Below are positions 54,539 to 64,000 of a stretch of DNA of 64,000 nucleotides, one piece after another. The DNA is from Dendrocalamus latiflorus (lineage: Eukaryota > Streptophyta > Magnoliopsida > Poales > Poaceae). The notes beneath the pieces are model-generated. The model saw only the letters and a list, made by a program, of their open reading frames with translations, had not been told where the DNA came from and searched no databases. The stretch's first letter is position 1. The number at the start of each line of letters is the position of its first letter. A program made the translations under genes and the position numbers. The stretch covers positions 17,792,565 through 17,856,564 of the forward strand of contig CM029671.1 of assembly GCA_017311315.1 (NCBI GenBank), in the 5' to 3' direction.

Positions 54539-56022
54539 ATGGACGGCCGCCGCAAGGGCGAGCACGAGTCGAATTGGTGCTCGCTGGGGCCGGGGCCGGA
54601 GGTGGAGGAGAGGGACCCCGGTTCCTTCCCCGCTACCATCCTCCTGTTCGCCCTCATCGGCGCCGCCGCCACCACCGCCGCGGTACGTATACTACCCAGC
54701 CATGACCCGCATCTCCCCTCCCCCCTGCCGCGGATTTCTCGAACCCTAATTCGAGTTGCGGCGGCTGTGAGGCCACCCGATGTGTAAATTTCGCAGTGCT
54801 AGCTGCTTCTAGTGTAGGCGTGTAGCCTTGTAGGGTCTGTGCGCTGCTGCTTCAGTGGAGTGTAGCTGGGCTGAGCCAATCTCACTGAAATGATCATTCA
54901 CTTGAACTTTTGCTCTTTTTGTGTAGTGGTGGATGCATTTGGATATGTTACATATGTAACTAATCATGCATTTGTCTGGCAATCAACTTCGCCGGACGGT
55001 TAGCTGGTTCTACACACTGATATATCAAAATGCTCATCCTGTGATTCTAAAATAGTTATCATTTTATACATGGATTTTGTAAGCAGAATTGCGCTAGTGG
55101 CAAATTTCGGACAGAATGTTAAAACCGTTTTCTTTTATTGAAGCTTAGTAGGTCGGAACCATACGTGTACTGGAAAGACATACCTCGTGGGCCGAATCGG
55201 TGTGGTGAAGCCTGGGGCCGGTATTACCAGAGGATGCGGGAGAAGAGTGAGGATCAAAGGGAGAGAGTGGTCAGTACCCTGCTTGCACATAGGATACTAG
55301 GAATGTATTTATGGATTTTTTACATTTCAACAGTCATGTTATCATTTAACCATAGGACACTAGGAATCTATTTATGGATTTTTACATTTCAACAGTCATG
55401 TTATCATTTAACCATACACGCTGAAAGCATATATTGTCAATGCCTCAATTCTTGTTCTTGATATTTCGAGATTAAATGCCGTACAAACATCGATCGCTTT
55501 AGAGATTAATAAACTGCTGTTACGGTCCAGCTGGAGCATTTCCTCAGTCAATTTGTTCCTAAATAGACTATTGATCTTAGGAAAATATTGGTGAAGCAAT
55601 TTCACAATGTACTTGTGTATAGGGCCATGGTTTCACTATGTTAGTCACTCATTGTCTTTTGTAACTGCGTGCTGATATGTTTCAGCTAATCCTCAACCAA
55701 CATTAGTGCTTTCTGTAGGAACGCATCAGGCGCATGCAAGATATGTTCAAGAAGGAGAGAAGTAAATGTCGGGATTATCGGACTTGGGACGGCCATAATC
55801 CAAGCTACTATCAGCATAGTCGAAGAGATGACTGGAATTGGGACGTAGAAGCATTTTATGCTAATCAAAGAACAAATTTCAGATCGATGCCCAGGGAAGC
55901 TATGAGTTACACACTGTCACACATCACTATTCTGTCTTGGGCCTAGATAGGTATATACTATACACTCATTTGCGTCGACTTACACTACTCATCGTATACT
56001 TGTTAGCAACCACTATGACTGA
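54539..56022 (+). pseudogene. Truncated DnaJ-domain gene, copy D
   Basis: Exons 1 (54539-54682), 3 (55144-55269) and 4 (55719-55950) match copy C, including the same lost exon 2 splice sites, the same two-base frameshift in exon 4 and the same fusion to copia DNA. It was inherited in the 6.5-kb duplication and is nonfunctional. Confidence 0.9.
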
Positions 56023-56033
56023 TTGTGAATTTG

Positions 56034-56612
56034 TGATGCTTGTATCATACACTGCTGAGAAAGAGCCATAATTATAATCCCAATGAACACAACTTTAGTC
56101 ATTCAAGAAGCATTGTTGTACCCATAATTGATTAGAACTCTCCTAAGCTTTAAGGATATTCATGCTAACGTACGGTTTCCATGATGAGACTGTAGAAGAG
56201 TATGGCAAAAAATACCTGCTCGTTACAAAGCATGAAGCAAGTGGAAAAGAGGTATTAGAAAGACCTTTTTTTCATTTGAAACGGGCTATACTACACAAAT
56301 ATTAAGCCACTTGTAACCTATAATGCCCTGAAAACTATATTTAGAAGCTCTGAACTTTTCTGTCTCTGGCATGATAGATTAGGTCACCTAGGTCTTAGAA
56401 CGACAATAAATATAATTAACAATTCACAGGGACATCATATTGATGTAAAAAAAATTTTGAATCAAGAAGATTTTATGTGCCCCGTATGTGCCACCGTGAA
56501 AGGAGTTCTCCTCTCATCTCTCTCTGTTCAATATGTTTTGTATTTGCATTATTCTGTATTTGATTTATCTCTCTTGCCTAGGAGGAATCGCTCAGACTGA
56601 ACTCGTGAAACG
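56034..56612 (+). mobile_element. Internally deleted copia fragment at the D/E junction
   Basis: Copy of 46812-47390, with pol and LTR pieces joined at the same point (56501/56502). Confidence 0.88.
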
Positions 56613-56904
56613 GTTTGAGCTCAATCTCTCCCACAGGCAGACGAGCAAGACCTTTTTTGGAGATGATTTGCTGTACATCACGCTATTCAAAAAAATTTTG
56701 GACTAATTTTCTCTACACCATGCTACGGAGATTCTTTTTTTTAAAAAAAAACTCAGTCAAATTTCTCATTGCCAACAACATCTTCTCCAACTCCGGCGAA
56801 CACAATCCCCCAATCTTTCAATGACCCATTTCTTCGTGCTAGGAGAGATTAGTATTACATTTGCATGACTTATTACAGCACAAATGCAAGCATATTATAT
56901 TATA

Positions 56905-57161
56905 CTTTTTCGGTCACAAAAAAGTGACATTTTAGTATGCATGCGGTTATACTTTATAAACTTTAGCTATTGATTTTCGATAAATAATTAGATTGGGCAC
57001 ATGAAAATAATATGTTTATATTTATCTCAAAAAATGCTTATATAATATTATAATTTTATTAGATTTTATTATTATATTAAAATAGAAATTAGTGACTAAA
57101 TTTGTATTTTAGATACTATATCAATATTCAAAATGTTATTTTTTTGTAACACCGAAGGAAG
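56905..57161. mobile_element. Stowaway-like MITE, unit E
   Basis: Copy of 47683-47939, at the same position downstream of PR-1. Confidence 0.82.
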
Positions 57162-57348
57162 TACATGCATAAAGCTTACACACACACACTACAATATCTG
57201 CATGGCTCATTCCATATAGCACGCAATGCCTGCAGAGAGCCAGCCACGTCCGTACGTATACAGTACAGCACCATAGCATGACGTACACATAGTATAATTA
57301 ATGTAAGTGTTATGCTACACACAGACGTACGCATAACACTAGTTGCTG

Positions 57349-57867
57349 TTAATACGGGCGCTCTCCCTGGACGTTGCCGGCGGGGGCGTAGTTGCAGGTG
57401 ATGAAGACGCCGCCGTTGTTGCAGACGACGCGCGCGCACCCGATGGCCGTCGTGCGGCTCCACACCACCTGCGTGTAGTGGCCGCACATCGTCCCCTTCA
57501 CGCAGCTGTTGCTGTTGTAGTCGTAGTTGGGCTTCTCTGCCATCCACTGGCCCACGGCGTCCGCCGCCGTCCAGTTCGCGCCGGCCCCGCCCACGGACAG
57601 GTTCTCGCCGTAGCCGAACCTCCTCAGGTCATTGGAGTGGTCGGGCGCGCAGTTGCCGGTGCGCTGGCTCGCGTAGCTCTCGGCATACGCCGCCACGTTG
57701 CCGTCCCACGTCACCTCCTGGGCGACGCCCTCCGCGCGGCGGGCGGCGTTGTGGAGGTCCACGAAGTCCTGCGGCGAGTTCTGCGCCGTGGACGTGGTGC
57801 CGGACATGGCCAGCACGAGGGCAAAGCAGGCTATTACTGGTACCATCTTATTTGCCGGTGTCTCCAT
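57349..57867 (-). CDS. PR-1 family secreted CAP protein (copy E, short subtype)
   Basis: A 172-codon intronless gene whose protein is identical to copy D. It has the signal peptide, six CAP cysteines, His77, Glu88, Glu111, His130 and the CAPE1-like C-terminus PAGNVQGERPY. Its 5' flank has the TATA box and (CT)n tract. It is the PR-1 gene paired with the only DnaJ copy that appears intact (start 61836, about 4 kb away, divergent). Three genes for one secreted protein (C, D, E) suggest increased dosage of this subtype. Confidence 0.93.
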   Translation of the reverse strand: METPANKMVPVIACFALVLAMSGTTSTAQNSPQDFVDLHNAARRAEGVAQEVTWDGNVAAYAESYASQRTGNCAPDHSNDLRRFGYGENLSVGGAGANWTAADAVGQWMAEKPNYDYNSNSCVKGTMCGHYTQVVWSRTTAIGCARVVCNNGGVFITCNYAPAGNVQGERPY

Positions 57868-57984
57868 GTGTGTGTATATTGCTAGCTAGCTTAATTTGCA
57901 CGAGATAGCTGATAAGATCGATCGATGTGTGTGCAAGTAAGTATGTGGTTGTGTTGCATTATGATCGATGTGTTACTCGCGAGG

Positions 57985-57994
57985 TATATTTATA
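57985..57994 (-). promoter_or_regulatory. TATA box of PR-1 E
   Basis: Minus-strand TATAAATATA about 118 bp before the ATG at 57867. Confidence 0.75.
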
Positions 57995-58028
57995 CTGGAT
58001 GCCCAAGCTAATTAAGCATGCCCAATTT

Positions 58029-58086
58029 AGTTTGAGTTGTACCTTGTTGACTTGTGTGCCTGAACATTGTCTTATATGAGACTACT

Positions 58087-58117
<31 letters not shown>

Positions 58118-60537
58118 TTTAAATTTTCTCTCCACCTCAGCTTTTATTCTAGATGGCATGATATAGATATTGCTGAGTAGAAGCATTGAGAGTGCCGAGC
58201 TCGATCGCAAGGAGATTAATACAATTAGGGAATTGTCTATTCATCAAGTGAACGAAAGTTAGCACAATTTGAGTCACTTTTCTTAACCCTTGGATAGAAA
58301 TCTAGCCACTCTCGTAACCCTCCTCATTTTCTATGTATAACCTAACCCCTCACCTCTAGGACAAAGAATAAAACAAAAAAAATTATAACCTAGACAAAAA
58401 AATTAAATTAGGTGAACCTCTATAAAATACAAATACAAAAAACTTCTAACTCAGACAAAAATAAACCTAGGTGAACTCTACAAATATAAAACAAATATAT
58501 CTCTAAAAGCTACAGTAAAACTATGCTAAAATTGTATATTACAAAGTACTTCAATTTTTGGTGAGGTGTTGAAACACCTCAAAAATTTAAAAGATTTGAA
58601 TTCTTTTTGGATTTTTGCTTGAATTCTAACTTCCTTCCCAATTTGATAATCCGCCTTGATCTCTTGCTTTCCCATTTTGCTATCTATCTTCCCACCCGTT
58701 GGCGCCCCCAGAGAACCCACCTCCCCACCTCCTCCCTGTTTCTTCCCTCCACGCGACCGCTCACCCTTGCCCAAAAATGCGGCTACGCCCTCCGCCGCCG
58801 TTCACACCTCCCCTACCGTATGCTGACGTCGCAGCCCCACTAGCCACTCACCTAGTTCTCTGCCCTCTCCCCTCGCTTGGCGCGCTCGGTTGACTTGCAC
58901 TCTCTCTCACTACAGCTCTCTGCCACTCCCGCCCGACGCGCGCACCACTCCGTACTAGCTACGTCACACCTCGCCAACTCTTGCAGAGACACCAATGCCA
59001 CCTCCCCTACTCGCCCTCACCCCAGCAGAGCTTTCGTCCTCTCTCCCTTCCACGCACCAGCGCCGCCCAAGCTAAGCCATTGCTCCCACCACCTCACCTC
59101 ACCCTTAAATCCCAATTGGCTTTGATAAGAGCCCCGCACTACTCCTCACTACTCACCAGAGCCACCCAATTGGACGCAACCTCCCCGTAGCTCCTCTTTC
59201 ACTGCCCCCTGAGCCCGATGAGCCGCTCAACCTAGCTCCCACCTTCGACCACTAAAACTCAATTCCTCGCTACCATAGCATTCCTAGAGCGCCATGATCA
59301 TAAAGTAGGGCAAAATGAAACAAGCGCATTTCTTGAATGCCCTAGCACCGTGAGCCTCCATAAGCCGGAACACCTCTCCCATGGACAGCTCTCCTAGGAC
59401 CTCTTCAGCTCAAATCGTAGACGGGTGGCAGTGCCATAGAGCACTGAGGATCTGGGTGTAGATGGCTCCCTCATGGTAAAAAGTAAGGACTGGGACCATA
59501 TGCTAAGTAAAGGACATAGTGATCGCTCAACTGCAAGTGTTGACTTGTCAACCCTGGTTTAGTACTCAACTCGATTGAATCTCTATAGGAGATATGAGCG
59601 AAGGGGCGTGGTATGAAAATGGTAAAACCATACTCAACAATGGTAGGTCCTCAAAAATCAGGCAGGGGCGTTCCGCATTGGCTAGTGGATACCGGAGTTT
59701 ATGTGGTGTATAATCTATCGGGTAGAGGCTATATAAAGAATTTGAGCAGTGAAGAGCCTTGTTTTCTCAACTTAGTTGCACGCTAACTGAAGCGTGTCTA
59801 TAGCTTAACATTGAGAGTTTGAGAAATCTTATGGGTAAAGCTAGGTAACTTTGCAGAGTGAAATAAATGGTATTCGAATACGTCGTGCTTCCGGTAAATA
59901 AAGATGTGTTTAATAAGTGATTCCAACAGTGAGGTATAAGTAGATTTCTTTAAGTTTTAATCTGAGTAAGCTGAGTAATCAACTTATGAAAAACCCCTTA
60001 ATCTCAAGAAGTTTTAGATTTGTTATTTCTTGTTTACAAATAAAATTGCATGCACACTCTCATTAATAAAACAAGTATATTCTCATCTATTGAATATCCT
60101 TGCAAGTAGATATGTTAGGGTTTACTATTGTGACTTGCTGGGTACGGTTGTACTCATTACCTGCTAAACAATAAACAGAAGATAAAAGGGACATCGATGA
60201 CCAAGCTATTGATGAAGTTCCAAAAGAACCCTACTTTGTTGACGTCGACTGGTTTTAAGTCCTAGCCACACTCGAGTTTGCCTGTGAATGCTTCTTTTGT
60301 AATGTAAGATAACTTTGGACTTACATGCCCATTGCATCAAAATCTGGTTGTTAAATCTTACTTTTGTAATAAAGTTTGGCTCTTTTGTTGTAAGCATGTG
60401 TTATTGTGGTGCTCACTCATGTAAAATACTTCACAACTGAATAGTCCTGGGTATTTGCAAAGATTACCAGCGCCTTTAGAAATAGGGACATTACAAGTGT
60501 TGTGCAATTTTAGATGGCCGGGAGATCAAAATTTTGC
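58029..60537. other. Unclassified 2.5-kb block upstream of PR-1 E
   Basis: Near-identical copy of 48807-51315, with the (CT)n tract at 58086-58118. No gene is supported. Confidence 0.55.
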
Positions 60538-61835
60538 AATTAATTAAGAATTAGTAAAGCCATACTCCTACTTGGCAAGTCGCCATATAATTAACACTCC
60601 TGCTTGGCAAGTGGCCGTGCCTAATAGGCTGGTTAAACACTATACCACCCAATCTTCCAATGCGTGCGAGAGAATTGGTATGACTAGACCCGGTCTTGCG
60701 CTGCCGCCCTAGCGACCTTTCCTTAATAATAAAAAAGATTCATTTTACGTAATTCACCGGTCATGCATGCACCGTATGGATCCACATTGCTTTGTTGGCA
60801 TGTTGCTAGTATTGTTTTTTCCCTGTGAAGATCATTAGCAAGTCCATGCATGAATCAACTTGATTTTTATTGTTAAGCGGTCCGATTCAGACACGTTTTT
60901 ATTTGAGACATGAGACGACGAAAGGTACTTAGGCTGATTTGCCAATCAAGTTGCATGTAACCCAACTTCAATACTGGTGAGGCACTCGGTACGTAGCCTG
61001 ATCAAGACAACTGTTCAAATCCATACACATGCAGGAGCAAAGAGGTATTTGACAACTCTATACTCTCTACAGGGACAACAGTGGGAGGGAGGAGGAATTT
61101 CACGTGCTGCTCTTTTTTACTATACTACTTTTATGTTGCTTATATTTAAAAGTTTTAAAAAAATTATAAAAATTCTGAGATGTAGGGAAAGGTATATTTT
61201 ACCGTCTTGTAAAATTTCAATATCAAAATCGATCGCATTAGAAATACATGATATTGACATGCAGTCGTCACATAGTTGGTCGTGCACGAAGCCAATTTAG
61301 GTGGTGCTCCAACTATCTTTTGGCTATGGTTTTTATTTGAAATTATACGGTACGTAACAGCGATTAGTTTTTTGAAGAAAAAATTAAAAAAATAAAAAAC
61401 ATTATATCGTCACGGACAATACAAATGAATAAGGAGAAAAGAAAAGGCAAAAAACTGAAGAAAAAAAAGTCAGAAAAACTAAAATAAACTAAAATTAGAA
61501 ACCATACGTTTTAATTGACTTCTGTCTTAAATAAATCTAAAACAAAAAAAAATCAGAAACTAATTCGTTTGGAATAGGCCTTTGACATCCCATTGGTCTC
61601 CATACAATTTTCCGGCCCCTACAGTAAAGAAATGGAAAAAGAAACTTACATGTGGCCCCAGACGTTCCAGTGAGTCACCGACTGTGGGGCCGAGTCATCT
61701 CGGACCCACCTGCAGCCTCACATCCGCCAACGACCATCTCTCCCCGGCATCCCCCTCGTGCTAGCCTCGCCGGCATCGAGCACGGTAACTCCAGATCCCC
61801 AATTCGCTACACGCTGACACGCACGGCGGCCGGCC
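60538..61835. other. Intergenic region between PR-1 E and the intact DnaJ gene
   Basis: It starts like unit D. From about 60850 it contains the longer spacer (ATCAACTTGATTTTTATTG, CGAAAGGTACTTAGGCTGAT) seen in A. From about 61490 it agrees with C rather than D (CATACGTTTTAATTGAC). It is a mosaic of array versions. It includes the unoccupied hAT target GTAACTCC near 61787 and presumably the DnaJ promoter, though no clear TATA box was identified. Confidence 0.65.
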
Positions 61836-64000
61836 ATGGACGACCGCCGCAAGGGCGAGCACGAGTCGAATTGGTGCTCGCTGGGGCCGGGGCCGGAGGA
61901 GGAGGAGAGGGACCCCGGTTCCTTCCCCGCTACCATCCTCCTGTTCGCCCTCATCGGCGCCGCCGCCACCACCGCCGCCGTACGTATACTACCCGGCCAT
62001 AACCCGCATCTCCCCTCCCCCTGCTGCGGATTTCTCGAACGCTAATTCGAGTTGCGGCGGCTGTGAGGCCACCCGATGTGTAAATTTCGCAGTGCTAGCT
62101 GCTTCTAGTGTAGCCTTGTAGGGTCTGTGCGCTGCTGCTTCAGTGGAGTGTAGCTGGGCTGAGCCAATCTCACTGAAATGATCATTCACTTGAACTTTTG
62201 CTCTTTTTGTGTAGTGGTGGATGCATTTGGATATGTTATATATGTAACTAATCATGCATTTGTCTGGCAATTTGCAGGTTGGTCAACTTCGCCGGACGGT
62301 TAGCTGGTTCTACACACTGGTAAATCGAAATGCTCATCCTGTGATTCTAAACTAGTTATCATTTTATACATGGTTTTTGTAAGCAGAATTGCGTTAGTGG
62401 CAAATTTCGGACAGAATGTTAAAACCGTTTTCTTTGATTGAAGCTTAGTAGGTCGGAACCATACGCGTACTGGAAAGACATACCTCGTGGGCCGAATCAG
62501 TGTGGTGAAACCTGGGGCCGGTATTACCAGAGGATGCGGGAGAAGAGTGAGGATCAAAGGGAGAGAGTGGTCAGTACACTGCTTCACGTAGGATACTAGG
62601 AATGTATTTAGGATTTTTTACATTTCAACAGTCATGTTATCATTTAACCATAGGATACTAGGAATCTATTTATGGATTTTTACATTTCAACAGTCATGTT
62701 ATCATTTAACCATACACGCTGAAAGCATATATTGTCAATGCCTCAATTCTTGTTCTTGATATTTCGAGATTAACTGCCGTACAAACATCAATCGCTTTAG
62801 AGATTAATAAACTGCTGTTACGGTCCAGCTGGAGCATTTCCTCAGTCAATTTGTTCCTAAATAGACTATTGATCTTAGGAAAATATCGGTGAAGCAATTT
62901 CACAATGTACCTGTGTATAGGGCCATGGTTTCACTATGTTAGTCACTCATTGTCTTTTGTAACTGCGTGCTGATATGTTTCAGCTAATCCTCAACCAACA
63001 TTAGTGCTTTCTGTAGGAACGCATCAGGCGCATGCAAGATATGTTCAAGAAGGAGAGAAGTAAATGTCGGGATTATCGGACTTGGGACGGCCATAATCCA
63101 AACGACTATCAGCATAGTCGAAGATATGACTGGTATTGGGACGCAGAAGCATTTTATGCTAATCAAAGAACAAATTTCAGATCAATGCCCAGGGAAGCTA
63201 TGAGTTACACACTGTCACATCACTATTCTGTCTTGGGCCTAGATAGGTATATACTATACTCATTTGCATCGACTTACACTACTCATCGTATACTTGTTAG
63301 CAACAACTATGGCTGATTGGTCATTTTACCCATCTGCCGTGATCTATAGAAGTCAAGCATGTTATTGGGGACATTTTGAACACAGGTTGCATGTAGATGT
63401 GAAATGATGGTCTTTTATATTAAAAAAAAAAGAAAGAGAAAAGATCAACCTTGTATCTCATGCTTAACATGGCTAATGAAAGAGAAAAGATCAACCTTGT
63501 ATCTCATGCTTAACATGGCTAAAACTCTTTTTCTTTTCTCCTTAGGTACAATTTACCAGCTTTTCCAAGTTGTTCCCATACTGATTTTGCCTTTTTATTT
63601 ATTCTTAAATGTTTGCTGCACATTTTAGATACCTTTATGTTGCCTGGGAATTGATATTGGCATACACTCACTATAAAGAGTTACAGACAAATGGTATCTT
63701 AACAATTTGCCCATAACTAAGCTTCCTCTACCTTTGATTGCATAGGTCAAGATCAGAGCCATTTTCAGATGCTGAGATTAAGGTGTGTGGTGTGCCTTCT
63801 TGTACCTGGTCATTTTGTGACTTGTAAAATTCACAACCAAAAGATTGCCATTGTGTTCTGATATATATTCTGTAGCACTTGCTGTCCTTGTGTTGGGACA
63901 GGTCAAGACATGAAAATAACTAAGATGTTCATAGTTCTTAAGAATTTTTACAGAACTTTCCTTTTGTATTCGTTACAGTTCTAAAGTGGTAGATATGAGC
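61836..64000 (+). CDS. Membrane-anchored DnaJ-domain protein, 5' part (copy E, apparently intact, runs off the window)
   Basis: Predicted exons are 61836-61979, 62278-62319, 62444-62569, 63017-63246 and 63746-63782, all with GT..AG introns that join in frame. Exon 1 encodes 48 residues with an acidic run (PEEEERD) and a hydrophobic segment (FPATILLFALIGAAATTAA), probably a membrane anchor. Exons 3-4 are charged (REKSEDQRERV, MQDMFKKERSKCRDY). The J domain begins at YTLSHHYSVLGLDR and continues RSEPFSDAEIK; its HPD motif would lie beyond the window. J proteins stimulate Hsp70 ATPase; the location and partner here are unknown. Unlike copies A-D it has all splice sites and no frameshift. The exon 5 acceptor at 63745 is preferred over 63751. 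Confidence 0.82.
63432..63523. repeat. 46-bp tandem duplication in DnaJ intron 4
   Basis: GAAAGAGAAAAGATCAACC and the following bases to GGCTAA occur twice in a row (starting 63432 and 63478). The unit is intronic and probably neutral. Confidence 0.88.

Larger units (their letters stand above)
54345..60849. repeat. 6.5-kb near-identical duplication, right copy
   Basis: Partner of 45123-51627. It includes DnaJ copy D, the copia fragment, the Stowaway MITE, PR-1 E and its upstream block. Confidence 0.9.

Overview
The window looks like nuclear DNA of a grass, most probably rice (Oryza) or a close relative. Short, very GC-rich intronless genes sit in AT-rich DNA packed with grass-type transposons (hAT, Stowaway, Helitron, Ty1-copia). 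The organism assignment is an inference from gene and repeat style, because no database search was possible.

The core is a tandem array of five divergent gene pairs from about 13.2 kb to the end. In each pair a PR-1 (CAP superfamily, secreted defence protein) gene is on the minus strand and the 5' part of a membrane-anchored DnaJ-domain gene is on the plus strand. PR-1 genes lie at 13991-14533 (A), 28908-29450 (B), 40991-41509 (C), 48127-48645 (D) and 57349-57867 (E). All five are intact, carry a signal peptide, six cysteines and the His/Glu cavity residues, and have a TATA box about 120 bp upstream. A and B (180 aa) end in an eight-residue tail. C, D and E (172 aa) end exactly at the CAPE1-like sequence PAGNVQGERPY. 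Only the last DnaJ copy (61836 to the window end) looks functional; the four earlier ones are truncated, splice-broken or frameshifted. A sixth, broken PR-1 fragment lies at 6.6 kb.

The pairs are separated by pieces of one Ty1-copia element. A long degenerate gag-pol lies between A and B. An identical internally deleted fragment is fused to the truncated DnaJ gene before C, D and E, so it marks the duplication junction. C to E are recent: about 6.5 kb at 45123-51627 recurs almost unchanged at 54345-60849.

The left 13 kb is accessory: tandem repeats, a hAT element carrying a flavin monooxygenase fragment, a small Helitron whose empty site is preserved in a neighbouring duplicate, a second gene-carrying hAT and a probable solo LTR. 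The array is itself riddled with hAT insertions. Most have exact 8-bp target duplications, and several can be checked against empty sites in sister copies. Two more captured gene fragments lie inside the array: a CBL-interacting kinase N-terminus next to a Helitron-like 5' end, and an F-box gene in a hAT-like element. No tRNA or rRNA gene and no CRISPR array was found.
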